In this document: in pieces, positions 25,763 through 36,752 of the stretch
Numbering within the stretch: position 1 is the first letter of the stretch
Layout of the letters: each line of letters begins with the position of its first letter
Assembly: GCA_000149265.1 (NCBI GenBank)
Contig: CH002014.1
Coordinates: 52,170-116,169, forward strand
Direction: 5' to 3'
DNA: 64,000 nucleotides
Source of the DNA: Ciona savignyi
Lineage: Eukaryota > Chordata > Ascidiacea > Phlebobranchia > Cionidae
Translations under genes and position numbers: made by a program
The notes under the pieces: model-generated
The model's input: only the letters and a program-made list of their open reading frames with translations
Told to the model about the DNA's origin: nothing
The model's database searches: none

Positions 25763-26448
25763 CATCGGAACGTAATTTGTTTTCTTTCGACAGGGCAATA
25801 TATTTATCCCGCGTGTTATTTTTACCCACGCCACGAAAGTTCTATTAATAGCATTCCGTGCAGCCACTTAAAGTGACAACGATTGATGCGCTGTCAGAAA
25901 CAGAGCGCTCAAACCCAAGATGTAATCTTCTAAAACAACAACCAGTTTTTTCCCTAGATTTACCTCAACCTGACTGTGGAGTCGGCTTACAAAGCATCTA
26001 TTGCGTCACACGGAAAACTCTTTCGTCATAATCAAGGGCAGAAGCTCGACACGTGACGGCGTAACTATCCAATCACGCTTCTGCATTTCTCGCGCTTAAA
26101 ATAAACATAAGCATTTTATTCCATAAATCAGAAAGCACTTAGGCTGTTCGGTGTAAATGTTAATTATGACAAAACAGTTAAACAAAGGCAATGATTTAAC
26201 TTGTTGTATACGGTTATGGTAATTGTGTCTTTGGGCAACACAATGCAGGTAAGTTTAAGCCATGAGGGAATTATAGATAAAATCATTTTCTACCAATTTA
26301 TCAAGTTTGCATTGTAAGGTAATAAAAAGATTTTTTTTAAATAGAATACTATATTAACCCGAAACATTTCAAGATAAATACTGTCTCGTTTTGTAGATCT
26401 TTTCATGTTGTTTCATTATTTGTCTAGTTTAACCGATAAAAGGGCTAA

Positions 26449-27490
26449 GTTAGCCCCACTAACCATTCGGCCACACAACTGCTTTACACAAAAATCATGA
26501 AGGTAATATTGACATTTCTTATACTGGTACACTGCAATAAAACTGTCCTAGTTATGACTTGAAAAAATCTGTTAAAATCCAAAATACAGTAGTACATTTC
26601 CACCAGGGGATTAGTGGGGGGAGAATCACCAATGATTTGTAAGAAAATATACTTCAAATAAGTCAAAATTATAACTTTCCATAAGGGATAGTTAACACGA
26701 CAGATACATATGCCGATTTCTATGCAAAACGGTATTCTAGTGACACACTTATCATTTACTGTTACACTTTTCTCAACCCCATAACTAACCCCAACCCATA
26801 CTTGCGACTCAGCCTTACATTTGTGAGTAGTTTTTCATTATCTCAAATTGTATCACCATAAGTTGATTTGCAGGTAAAACGGTCATTGTGTGTTGTATTT
26901 AAGCAAGCTGGACAGAGGACACTTGCACAACAAGAACCGCTTTTGTTTATTACATAATTTATTGATATTGACCAGTCGAAAGGTAGTAATGCTGTGCATT
27001 GAAAACAGGCGTCCCAATAAATAAAGCTGTATACAGTAATGGTCATTTACTAACGTTTTTATTAATAAAACTGTATTGTTTAATACAATAACAGAAAAAC
27101 AAAGCAAAGGGACGTTTTGCAAGAATATAGCACCATTTAAAAATGCGTTGTTTAATAAGCGGATTTTTTATCTTTGTTATTCCTAGTCCAAACATTTTTA
27201 ATTCTATGGCCATTTACTTTTATTATTTAATTTTTAACTTGACATAGTTTCAAAACCAATGTTGGAAATGTCCCTAACATCGATTTTTGTATTGAATTGG
27301 TATGTGTATCCGTTGCGTTAACCATATAGCTACCATAAACCATTTACTTGCGGTACCTCTAACTTCGTAATTACCAAAGTCTCGGGGAAAACTTAAAAAG
27401 TGAAACTTAAATAAGGCACACATTTACTTGTGGGGAATTGGTATGTGTGTTTGTTGTGTTAACCATTCGGCAACCATAAACCATTTACGT
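26449..27490. repeat. Scattered fragments of SINE family 1
   Basis: Pieces lie at 26449-26480 (ACCATTCGGCCACACAAC), 26688-26750 (ACACGACAGATACATATGCC), about 27250-27330 and 27435-27490. The last two share CCATAAACCATTTACKTG after the head and form another tandem pair about 135 bp apart. Confidence 0.6.
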
Positions 27491-29044
27491 GTGGATTTAG
27501 AAATCTGCGTTGGGGCATGGCGTTAGACATACCAATGTTGTATGCATGATGAGTTGGGATGGGCTTGTTGTACATTGGTTGCATTTGTTTGTTGATACAG
27601 CTAAACATGAGTATCTTGTTTAATGTTTACGTAACGGGGCGGGTCATCGGTCGGCTGTTATGCGGCGTTGGACGTGGTCCAGGGCAAACATGTCGTGTTC
27701 GATTGTTTACCTGCCGGGATTGGACAATCATTAATCACGTGCGTAACCAGTGGTGCGTGACAACTGACGACAGCTTAAGATTGATTGGGTGCGATAACAA
27801 ACGACAACTGTCTGCGTAACAAAGAGTGATTGTGAACCCTAAGTACCTTGTACAGATTGCATCTTTCGTGACGTTGTTTTTTTCCTGACGTCACTTCTAT
27901 TTTTGAGGTTTGCATGCGGGATTACTCATGCGTGTCTGTCGATACACGTCATAATTATTTAGAGGAATGTTAAGCGATTGGGTAAGGTCGCTACGTCACA
28001 AGGGAGAATATGACGTAATTCCGATTATTAGGGAATACTCCCACGTGTGATATCATAAACCGGTTCCACTGTTTCGTCATAAAGAAAGATAAACACAGTC
28101 GTAGTATCGCGGGATTTCAGACAAACGTCATAAAGATAATTCTGGAATTTTAAGAAAATTAAAAATAACGAAACGCGGGTCTTACGGTCTTTAGAACGAA
28201 TTTGATTGTTTGTTTTATCAGCGTGTATTGTGACGTTTTTAGTGCAGTGACGTATAACAACGAAATAATATAAAACGGTGTTTGCCTACCCAGCATGTAC
28301 GCCCCCGAACGACTTTCATTGAGCGGACTAAATCGGATACGAGGAAGCGGATTCCATTGCTGGGATATTTGCATCCTTTCACGCTGTGCTAAATGGGGGA
28401 TTGAAATAGCAGCATTGAAAGTCAAATGGAAATAGCTGAATGAATGCGTCCACATATTTGTATGCATTACTACTAACACGTAAAATAGAAGGCTTTTGAA
28501 AACAGGAACTAATAACTTGCTGGCTTAGTTGCTCTTGTTTATCCACCGGAAGATTTCAATCCAAACAAATTAAATAACTAAGCACTTATATAAGCATTAG
28601 TGAATCGACTACACAGAAGCATATAACGTGTTATGAGGAACCGGTATATAGAAAAACACAAGAATAGGTGTAAATGATTTACCGATTTATCGAAGAAAAT
28701 GTGGTTTAAAGATACCTGTGGTTTAAGCCTATAAACCTATCATTTAATCTATCACCGCAAGTATATAATTAAACCAATCATTCACAGAATGTAGTAGCTC
28801 CAGCAACTCCATTGTGGGTGTGATGTGTCTTTCGATACCTGTTGATAAGCCATAGCTTACCACCCACGAGAATATAAATGGATTGAACATCTACACACTG
28901 TAATAGCTCCAGTGACCACATCAGTAATGGAAACATAGTATACTGTTACATAGTTCCAGTTTTGCAAAAGATTCGTTTGGAAAATAGGATTTTGGGTTTT
29001 ATGGTGGCACGCCCATTTCTTGAATCTATTTAATTTTATTTTCC

Positions 29045-29105
29045 ACAAAGAGCTATAACGACTGCCGTTTTGCCGTTATTTTACCCCTTGCCATTTTCTA
29101 TATTT
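29045..29105 (-). repeat. Fragment of unnamed dispersed repeat R3
   Basis: AACGACTGCCGTTTTGCCGT matches, in reverse, GGCAAAACGGCAGTCGTT in the copies at 31.1, 33.8 and 52.6 kb. Confidence 0.55.
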
Positions 29106-29261
29106 CTTTACAAATGTGTATTTTCTTTATTGTATTTTAAGAAGCAAAAACAACTAATTTATAATGTGTTTTTTATTACGGTTATCATTTGATCCGTTTT
29201 ATATACGGGACAAGTTTCGATTATGTAATGGCCACTACGTTCGTTTTCTAATGTCATGCTC

Positions 29262-29580
29262 TGAAGACCAGTCGGGCTCACCATTCGGCCACATCACCGT
29301 TTTTCTTGACCCGTTTTTTTTACTGGGTTCAGTTTCGATCCCATGATGGGATCTTCACTAAGTCCGTTTTTTATATATCGATTTGATATATGAATCGGCC
29401 GCGCTCACCATTCAGCCACATCACTGTTTTTTCTTGATCCGTTTTTTTTTTTTACCGAGCCAAGTTTCGGACCCATAATCGGCTCGTCACCAGGACCGTT
29501 TTTTTTATAAGAGTTGGTACATGTATCGGTCGCGTAAACCATTTGGCCACACGACCGCTTTTCTTGATCCGTTTACCGAC
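29262..29580 (-). repeat. SINE family 1 array, two full units and one head fragment
   Basis: Heads end near 29302, 29430 and 29570, each followed by the same linker TTTTCTTGAYCCG. The units run head to tail on the minus strand with spacing about 128 and 140 bp. The repeated linker points to tandem duplication rather than independent insertions. Confidence 0.85.
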
Positions 29581-30119
29581 TCCCTACCAAGTGGCTCAAT
29601 ATCGCTATCCTGCGGTAAAATAAGTTCACAAACGTCTGCAAAACCACACCACCTCCCTGGTGACAGCTAACGGTTAAATTTATCTTTGCCGCCTGGGTGC
29701 CGCCAAATGGTTAGCGCGAGTGATGCATACCGAAATTATCCGAGAAGCCACCTACACCACCCACTAACAATTTCCGCTTAGCACTGATACCGCCCCCACA
29801 AGTGCCCTATATAGTGTTCCAAAAATGTCAAGATGTATCAGTGTTCATAAAATTTTGATCTCGATTAAAAATTACGATTGTGTTAAAAAATTTAAATCCT
29901 GCCTGCAACTTTCGATTACCCCGAGCCCGAACATTTTCTCATTGATGCATTTTGCAGATGGTTGAGAAGGAGTTCGGTTAAAATTATTTATTTTCCTTCA
30001 CCACTACCTTTCATGAAAACATCCATAAAAATAGACATACATCAGCTTTATTTCGAACCATTAAAGGGATATGATTAATTCAAGTTTTATTTCATGAACG
30101 GAAAAAACTTAAGGTCAGT

Positions 30120-30425
30120 GCTACAACAGTCTGGTGGTTAAAAACGTAGCCTTTCAGCCGAAGTGTTGATGGTACGAAAATGGTCGCTAGCTAGTCGGAT
30201 ATGTTCTTGGGCAAGTTACTTAACAGCCATTGCTGAACAGCGGAATAATAGGTTCTAAATTAAAGGAATTAATGAATCATACATAACACACTGCAGTAGC
30301 TCAGGTAACCCCACGGTGGGCGCGAGGGGATAAACATTATCCTATCCTATAAATCGTCAGCAGTTGTCAGATTACCTCGTATACTCACCGTCGAATTACG
30401 GGAGCTATTGTAATGTGTTGTTTAT
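30120..30425 (+). repeat. SINE family 2 copy plus inverted fragment
   Basis: A plus copy (30120-30350) shows GGTCGCTAGCTAGTCGG, ACACACTGCAGTAGCTC and a TATCCTATCCT tail. A minus fragment (about 30355-30425) follows directly, so the two face each other. Confidence 0.8.
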
Positions 30426-30596
30426 TGAAGTAGTTATTTTATTAGTTCAACTCGTCTTTGCAAACAGGCCAAGAAAACTACTGCACATGCTGTAATTTCG
30501 AAAAACTGAAACAATTCGATTAAATAACATAAATGGTTTAAAATTAGATGGACGTAACATTTCTACCATGGGTGATAAATACCATATTAAAAGACT

Positions 30597-30890
30597 TAGG
30601 AGGATATTCATGTTTATCCCCGTGAATGGGAAAACCCCAGGGGCTACCACACGGGCAATCGTCAGATCACCTCGCGCCCATCGTCGGGTTACCGGAGCAA
30701 TTGCAGTGTGTTGTATGTGATAGACACGTTCCTTCAATTTGGTAGAACCCATTAATCCGCTGGGTTCAGGCAATGTCCGTAAAGTGCCTTGCCCAAGGAC
30801 ACAACCGACTAGCTAGCGACCAGTTTCGCACCTGCAACCTTTCGATTGAAAGGCGACGCACTTAACCGCTAGACCATCGGGCCGGAAGAA
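30597..30890 (-). repeat. SINE family 2 copy, nearly full length
   Basis: Reads from the tRNA-like head (GGTCTAGCGGTTAAGTGCGT on the minus strand) through GGTTGCAGGTGCGAAACTGG to GGGGATAAACATGAATATCC. This is the best-preserved copy in the window. Confidence 0.9.
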
Positions 30891-31030
30891 CTTACATGTT
30901 AGGTTGGATACCACTTGCTCAGGGCCCAGTAGACGAACACCTAAAAAACCACTGAGTTTAAATAATGTGCTTCTGATCACTGTTAGTGTAATTTTTATAA
31001 ACATTTATTATTTCATTTTTATATTATTTT

Positions 31031-31135
31031 TAAAATGTGGGTTTAGCGGCCACGTATAATTTTACCGAAACTTGATAATTGATTGGTTTTTAGACGTGTT
31101 CTAACGACTGCCGTTTTGCCGTTTTCCAATTTTTT
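31031..31135 (-). repeat. Copy of unnamed dispersed repeat R3
   Basis: On the minus strand it reads AAACGGCAAAACGGCAGTCG, then ACGTGGCCGCTAAACCC, in the same order as at 33.8 and 52.6 kb. Confidence 0.65.
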
Positions 31136-31205
31136 ATTGAAGGTCCTTCTTCGTGTTTTCGAAAAATGAACTAAACAGTTGCCATGCCTAAAAAATCGAC
31201 TTGGT

Positions 31206-31406
31206 GGGCAACACTAAAAGCAGGAAAATTGCACACTTAAATTACAGAAACTAATTTCAAACCTGCCCGAAACACTAATCTCAAACCCAGAACTAACATT
31301 AACTTTAACCCCATGTTTAAAACTAACTCTAGATGTCATAATCTTCATTTTAGTGTGCAGTTTCTCTCCTTCCCACCTTCCCGCTTTTTCTCTTTTTAGT
31401 TTTCCC
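31206..31406 (+). mobile_element. MITE, GGGAAAACTAAAA-type inverted-repeat family
   Basis: The left end is GGGCAACACTAAAAGCAGG with ATTGCACACTTAAAT; the right end is ATTTTAGTGTGCAG and TTTTTAGTTTTCCC, its inverse. The core holds AACACTAATCTCAAACCCAG. It is about 200 bp and non-coding. Confidence 0.8.
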
Positions 31407-31601
31407 TGACTCGCTAGATGCTGGTTTTGATGTATTTAAAAAAAGGCAAGTTTTTGTCCGTAACTTTTTATTTTTGATAAAAAAAACTCCATTAAATGCA
31501 ATAACATCAGAAACAACTACAAAAATATAAAATTCTTTAAGACATGCACAAGAACAACGTCATTGTGACGTAACAAGACCAACAATAGCTTTGCAATGAC
31601 G

Positions 31602-34489
31602 TCACAAGGCAGCGGAATATCGTATTTTTCTTCGTTTTCTTTTAGCAGACGGGGATTTCCCGCGTTTAGGAGCGGAACAAGTTTCTGGTGACGTCATGGC
31701 AGCATCGGGTTCTTTTGTTGTGACGTCATTATCCACGTGAACCAAGCGACCACAGATGAGCGAATTCCCGACGATGACGTCATCGGTTGGTAAGTAGGAC
31801 TGAATGGTGTTAACACCAACCGTTCTGGTTTGTTTTGGTTCATCGGAAGAAATGGTTCCTGTAGACGTGGTTGGTGTTTCGGCGATGGTACCGCTGGTTT
31901 CTGGTTCGGTTTTTATTTTTAGTTTTTTCGATCTTTTTTTGGTGGGAGTTTGGTCGGACGATATTGATTCCCGGTTTGAACGAGGTCGTTTCAACCGTTT
32001 CCGCTGTTTCCGCGATTTTCCGCCTTTCCGCTTCGACTTTACTTCGGGCGAGATGACGCCGATGGCGATAGCGAGATCGCGTGCGCCCTGCGGACCGTTG
32101 ATGGCCTCGCAGTCGGCGCATGCGTGGTACGAGTTCTCGCTGTCCACTTCCTCGTGGCAGGAGATGTGGGTGCCGGACGAGCCGCACAGGTCGCACAGCA
32201 CAACCGCCCATTCCGTGCCTTTCATGTTGAAACTGGGGGGGGGGGGGTCAGATAGGATATTCATGTTTATCCCTGTGAATAGGATAACCAAGGGGGTTAA
32301 AACACGGGCAATCGTCAGATCACCTCGCGCCCACCGTCGAGTTACTGAAGCTATTGTGGTGTGTTGTGTATGATAGACACGTTCCTTTAATTTATTAAAA
32401 CCCATTAATCCGCTGGGTTCAGTCAATGTCCATTAAGTCGTTTGTATAACTGTGCAAAAAGTGCTCAGGGTGAGGATTGAACCCAAAACCTGTCCGGTAA
32501 CTGTCCATGACCTTAACCACAAGACTACGCGGATGACAAGATGGACTTACTCTCTTCCATGCGGACAAACACACGACTCCACGTCGCACTGGGAGTGCCG
32601 ATGCAGGAGCTCGTGAAACGCGTCGTGCGTCCTCTCCCACGCAGCATCACGTTCGGGGATGTTGATCCCCATCCTCTTCATCTCGGAGCTGAACGACTCC
32701 TTGTCGTTGCACACCGGACACCGGAAGAAGTGAAGTGCAGAGGAGCTCGCCTGGAGTTGGACGACTTATTACAAGGATCCTCATATTTATATCCATGGTG
32801 GGGAAGACACATTTCTACAAAGACACATCTACATAGGATAGGATAGGATATTCATGTTTATCCCTTTGAATGGGAAAACCAAGGGAGTTAACACACAGGC
32901 AATCAACAGATCACAACGCGCCCACTGTCGGGTTACCGGAGCTATTGTAGTGTGTTGTGTATGATTCACACGTTCCTTTAATTTGGAAGAATCTATTAAT
33001 CCGCTGAGTTCAGGCAATGTCCGTTAAGTGCGTGCCCAAAGAACACAACCGAATAGCTAGCGACCAGTGTCGAACCTTTCGGTTAAAAGGCGTCGCTCTA
33101 ACTTAACAGTTGGATATATATATAGATGATAGTTACCCAGTTTCTCGTTTAAATTATGGCAAAATGTCTCTTACATGTTGTTGTACACACGCCCTGTGCA
33201 ACCAGACTTCATGGCAACACGGGGTTTTCAAGGAAGTGACATCATCAACCGAACATATGACATCATCAAGGCAAATGGGGCAGGTGGTCGCACGAACTTT
33301 CGAAACCGATTCTTGCTTTGGACGATGATGTCGACAGAAGGAAGGGAATTCCCCGAAAAACTGGGAAACCATACCCTCATTTAAGCCGCAGTTTAAGTGG
33401 AACTTTGCCTGGGAAAATTCAAAACTTAGAAAGTACAGGGGTACCACTGATGTTTAACCTAAGCTGGAATAAGACAGCAGTGTGAGTGTGTAACATTGTG
33501 GACAGAAAGAAATGTAGATTTATTGGTCAAACATTATGTTTAAGTAGATGTAGGGTAATGACACAGGTTACCTTGAGGCTACAGACAGTCCTGTTAGTGG
33601 GCTATTGTAAGGTACAGATTTGAGATGTTTGATAGAGATGTTGATGCAATTAATGTTAAACCCAAATAAACACACAAAGAGCAAGCACCTGGTTTGATCC
33701 AACAACCTTTAAGTGGTTATAAATTACACTACCACTCAATTTATTTAATATTTTGCCACAGTATTAAAAATTGGCAAACGAATCAAATCACAACACAGCA
33801 ACAGAAAAAGACGGCAAAACGAACCGTCGTTAAAACAAGTAATTTGAAAGTAAAAGGATATAATTTATAAAAATAGCGGAAGTGGCCGCCAAAAAAATTT
33901 ATGTTTTAAAGACCAAAGGATTTAGAGCCCTAAAGAACAGTGTACAGTAAAGCGACCAGTACTGTGGGGGGAGCTGGCCTAAGGAGAAGGTGTGGCCCGA
34001 AAGCATGGACCAAACATGAATATTAAGCAAGAGGCAACCCTTGTATGTGGTTAAAGCGTTGACCCACCTTGCATTTGGTGACAGCACATCCAATTGAAGC
34101 CCCGATTCGATGGCAATAAGTGCATCGTAATTTGGACGCTCTGGTGATTTCTGCACGAAATTTTCTGCACGTTTATTTTTTTCTGCACATTTATTTTCAA
34201 AAGATTTCTGCACGTTTATTTTCAAAAGATTTAGCAACAGACAATGTTATGCATTTTCATTCCTAGAAAGAGGTTAGGAGGTGCCAAAGTGTGGAATTCC
34301 CTGATTACTACCCGGCCTTATATTAAATAAAAGTAATAAAACCCATTCATATGAACCCACCGGTCAAAATATCCTTAATCAAGAATCCATAAATTGAATC
34401 GTTTTCATTAGTGACGTCCACCACATCAGTGGAATATGATTGATTGAGACCGCTGGCAAGCAACAGACACAGGTAATGCATTTTCATTC
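31602..34489 (-). CDS. PHF7: PHF7/G2E3-type PHD and RING finger protein, probable E3 ubiquitin ligase; N terminus missing
   Basis: Exons in transcript order are 34489-34361, 34150-34068, 33408-33175, 32750-32551 and 32232-31602; all phases agree and give about 424 residues to the stop. The first visible exon carries the pre-PHD block (MHYLCLLLASGL, then YGFLIKDIL). Next comes the PHD half CTYCHRIGASIGC, joined to FHLNCG and SQFFGEFPSFCRHHRP. A RING-like block follows (CPICL, then CHEVWLHRAC), continuing as HFFRCPVC, MGINIPERDAAWE and HSQCDVESCVC. A last zinc-binding block is LCDLCGSSGTH. The tail is a lysine/arginine-rich, probably nuclear-localising region. There is no HECT domain, so it resembles PHF7 rather than full G2E3. 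PHF7 proteins read histone methylation and ubiquitinate histones; that role here is inferred. The exon with the first Cys pair should lie upstream, perhaps inside the gap 34975-35463. A minus-strand AATAAA at 31472-31467 would end the transcript. Confidence 0.9.
32248..32440 (-). repeat. SINE family 2 copy in the last PHF7-like intron
   Basis: A 5'-truncated minus copy whose tail end (GATAGGATATTCATG) stops directly at the poly-C tract of the splice acceptor for exon 32232-31602. The transcript crosses it in sense. Confidence 0.88.
32825..33112 (-). repeat. SINE family 2 copy in a PHF7-like intron
   Basis: A minus copy with a three-fold TAGGA tail (TAGGATAGGATAGGATA), lying between exons 33175 and 32750. 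The head region is partly degraded. Confidence 0.88.
33735..33985 (+). repeat. Copy of unnamed dispersed repeat R3 in a PHF7-like intron
   Basis: CAGTATTAAAAATTGGCAAA, GGCAAAACGAACCGTCGTTA and AGCGGAAGTGGCCGCC match the copy at 52537-52812 in order, with about equal spacing. Confidence 0.75.
34243..34325 (-). pseudogene. Duplicated remnant of the adjacent PHF7-like exon start
   Basis: The minus strand repeats the intron end and first bases of the functional exon at 34489: CTAG, GAATGAAAATGCAT, then a changed, frameshifted GTCTGTTGCTAA with a stop. The match extends into the upstream intron (about 34471-34545 versus 34243-34325). It is a partial local duplication and unlikely to be spliced usefully. 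Confidence 0.7.
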
Positions 34490-34859
34490 CTAAAGAAGGG
34501 GTTAGGAAGTGTCAAAGTTTGGCATCCCAAGATTACTACACAGGGCCAACAATCTGTGCGAGTAACGCAATTGTACTCGCGTGACGCACACTGTGCAAGT
34601 AAGAATTTACTCGCACAAATAAAAAACTACTTTACGTTTACCGTGACCATTTTCTATTCATCTGGCGTATAGGTGAATAAAAAACAAATTCTTATCATTA
34701 CTACTGTTTTTATTATACACATGGCGCATTTACTCCCGTTACTCGTGTGATTTTCTACATGCAGTAAATTCTAACCGGCCCAATATTTGATGGATTTTTG
34801 GCCCTGCTGCCAACCTGATATTATTTAAAATCATAATAGCCCTTAGTGGTATCCATTAG

Positions 34860-34974
34860 AGTTCCATCGACGATTGACGTGTGGTGATCCTGACGATTGT
34901 TTGTGTGTTTACCCTCTTGGTTTCCCAATCAAGGGAATAAACATATTCTACCCTATCCTCAAACGCCCACCCTG
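34860..34974 (+). repeat. SINE family 2 3' part abutting the assembly gap
   Basis: CCTGACGATTGTTTGTGTG, CCTCTTGGTTTCCCAATCA and GGGAATAAACATATTCTACC match the 3' half of the family. Confidence 0.7.
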
Positions 34975-35463
34975 NNNNNNNNNNNNNNNNNNNNNNNNNN
35001 NNNNNNNNNNNNNNNNNNNNNNNNNNNNNNNNNNNNNNNNNNNNNNNNNNNNNNNNNNNNNNNNNNNNNNNNNNNNNNNNNNNNNNNNNNNNNNNNNNNN
35101 NNNNNNNNNNNNNNNNNNNNNNNNNNNNNNNNNNNNNNNNNNNNNNNNNNNNNNNNNNNNNNNNNNNNNNNNNNNNNNNNNNNNNNNNNNNNNNNNNNNN
35201 NNNNNNNNNNNNNNNNNNNNNNNNNNNNNNNNNNNNNNNNNNNNNNNNNNNNNNNNNNNNNNNNNNNNNNNNNNNNNNNNNNNNNNNNNNNNNNNNNNNN
35301 NNNNNNNNNNNNNNNNNNNNNNNNNNNNNNNNNNNNNNNNNNNNNNNNNNNNNNNNNNNNNNNNNNNNNNNNNNNNNNNNNNNNNNNNNNNNNNNNNNNN
35401 NNNNNNNNNNNNNNNNNNNNNNNNNNNNNNNNNNNNNNNNNNNNNNNNNNNNNNNNNNNNNNN
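34975..35463. other. Assembly gap, 489 undefined bases
   Basis: A run of N. Its left flank (34860-34974) is a piece of SINE family 2, so the gap probably reflects a repeat that failed to assemble. The missing 5' exon of the PHF7-like gene may lie in it. Confidence 1.
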
Positions 35464-35880
35464 ATTCAAAAACGTTTATTATAGCATCATGGGTGCAAAG
35501 ATAGTCTTATGGACAATGTCAAACAATAAAGTTGTAGCGCTACGTCTACATGATACGTTAACATAGCCACAGTACTATCCACACAATTTTTACACAATAT
35601 AAAGAGAATAGCACATTTCTTAGTTCTATATTATGTGTATGCTTTTGTGGGATCATCAATATAGAATACTGTTTACCTTGTGACAATGGTAACAGAGAGA
35701 GAAATAATACTGGCAATCGTTAGATTACCTTATGTTTCCAGTCAGGATACCACAACTATTGCAGCATAACATTACCTCACTTTTATTAATCATTTGACCT
35801 ACTTTATAAAAAAAAAAAAAATCCGCGCAAAGTGCTTTTGCCATGATTATACTAAAATTACAAATATAAATAGAAGACAC
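35464..35880. other. Spacer between the assembly gap and PEX19, with a SINE family 2 remnant
   Basis: The piece at about 35695-35770 (GGCAATCGTTAGATTACCTT, ACTATTGCAGCATAAC) is a decayed minus copy. The inferred PEX19 polyadenylation signal is at 35782-35787. No exon of the PHF7-like gene was recognised here. Confidence 0.5.
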
Positions 35881-35895
35881 ATGATTATAAAACCT

Positions 35896-36723
35896 CTACG
35901 ATATGACACAAGACTCGGGTTCAGGCAAAGCCTGTTTCCCTTCCATTAAATCAGAGGGTGGCTGTCCGAATTCCTGCATTCCGTTTATCAGCTCCATAAT
36001 TTTCATGAAACGTTCATTTTTACACTTATCCGAATCCGTGGATTTTTCAGCTTCAAATTCGGAGCAGATTTTGTTCAAATACCAAATTTGTTGTTTATAA
36101 TTTCTACGGTCGTTTTCGGATAATTTCGCATCATTCTTTTCCAACCACAGTGGGTATTCTTTACACATTTCCTTCATGGGCGGGTACAGCATCTCCTTGG
36201 AGAGCATGTTCTTCATTAAATTCTCCATCACCCCTATATCACCCATGTCCCCAGCGTTACCAAGGTCCTGTAGAATTTTATCAAAGTCTTCCTCATTTTC
36301 CGTTGGGACCGTTTTTTTCGTTAGAAATTCAAGCGTTTCCTTCATTGACTCTTCGAGGCTTCGTTCTCTGACAGTGGAAGCCTTCATGCTCGTCGGTTTT
36401 GATTTGTCCTCCGCAAATCGCTTCGTTACGTTTGCAACATCTTTTCTCAGCTGTTTAAACTGGGCGAGTACTTCAGGATTGTCCTTGTTCGTCTCTTCCA
36501 TCGTACGAAACCACTCCTCTCGAAACTCCTTCATAATATCTTCCCCGAACGGGTGTTCACCCCCATACCAGACACTGTCGTCCTCTTTTTTACCCCCGGT
36601 CGCCCCAGTAGCCTCGGCCCCACCTCCAGTAGCCCCACGTGCCGCAGTTTGGTTGTCGTTCAATGATACATTATCAAAATCATTTAAAGCATCATCAAGC
36701 AATGCATTTAAGTTGGGGTCCAT
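35896..36723 (-). CDS. PEX19: Peroxisomal biogenesis factor 19, farnesylated import receptor/chaperone
   Basis: One uninterrupted frame of 275 residues, close to the human 299. PEX19 binds peroxisomal membrane proteins in the cytosol and docks on PEX3. The start is taken at 36723 because NLNALLDDALNDFDN there matches the family N-terminal PEX3-binding motif; the open frame runs further upstream but across a splice-acceptor-like site. The middle holds the HPFGEDIMKEF-like helix. The C-terminal domain holds MENLMKNMLSKEMLYPPMK and EYPLWLEKN, the signature of the cargo-binding helical domain. The protein ends CVIS, a good CaaX farnesylation box. A minus-strand AATAAA lies at 35787-35782, about 110 bases after the stop. 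The coding region has no introns, whereas the human gene has several. A retrocopy is possible, but the frame and CaaX box are intact. Confidence 0.96.
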   Translation of the reverse strand: MDPNLNALLDDALNDFDNVSLNDNQTAARGATGGGAEATGATGGKKEDDSVWYGGEHPFGEDIMKEFREEWFRTMEETNKDNPEVLAQFKQLRKDVANVTKRFAEDKSKPTSMKASTVRERSLEESMKETLEFLTKKTVPTENEEDFDKILQDLGNAGDMGDIGVMENLMKNMLSKEMLYPPMKEMCKEYPLWLEKNDAKLSENDRRNYKQQIWYLNKICSEFEAEKSTDSDKCKNERFMKIMELINGMQEFGQPPSDLMEGKQALPEPESCVIS

Positions 36724-36736
36724 AACTGTATTTAAA

Positions 36737-36752
36737 GCTGGAAAAAATTTAG
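36737..36752 (-). promoter_or_regulatory. Splice acceptor 14 bases before the PEX19 ATG
   Basis: On the minus strand TAAATTTTTTCCAG ends just before 36737, leaving a leader of only 14 bases before the ATG. This is either the end of a 5' UTR intron or a trans-splice acceptor of the sort tunicates use to add a spliced leader. A possible promoter lies further upstream near 37130-37230, with ATTGG (CCAAT) and GC-rich sequence. Confidence 0.5.

Larger units (their letters stand above)
12765..31200. other. About 18 kb with no recognisable gene
   Basis: No frame in this stretch has family-level similarity, and the longest ones overlap frames on the opposite strand. It holds scattered SINE family 1 pieces, a tiny palindromic insertion, and GC-richer islands near 13.1-13.5 and 19.6-20.0 kb. 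It also has six copies of GGAAACACTG (one inverted) between 11.9 and 24.8 kb. Long-range regulatory sequence for CCN or an unseen non-coding gene is possible. Confidence 0.55.

Noticed and set aside
25481-25876. 131-codon plus-strand frame overlapping a 105-codon minus frame
   Set aside because: No family similarity, no splice context; the region contains a tRNA-like remnant that explains its higher GC.
31804-32373. 189-codon plus-strand frame
   Set aside because: Exact antisense of the PHF7-like last exon and the neighbouring SINE; the minus strand has the family match.
34874-35566. Long plus-strand frames of 195 and 230 codons
   Set aside because: They run through the assembly gap; only a SINE fragment and a few real codons flank the N run.
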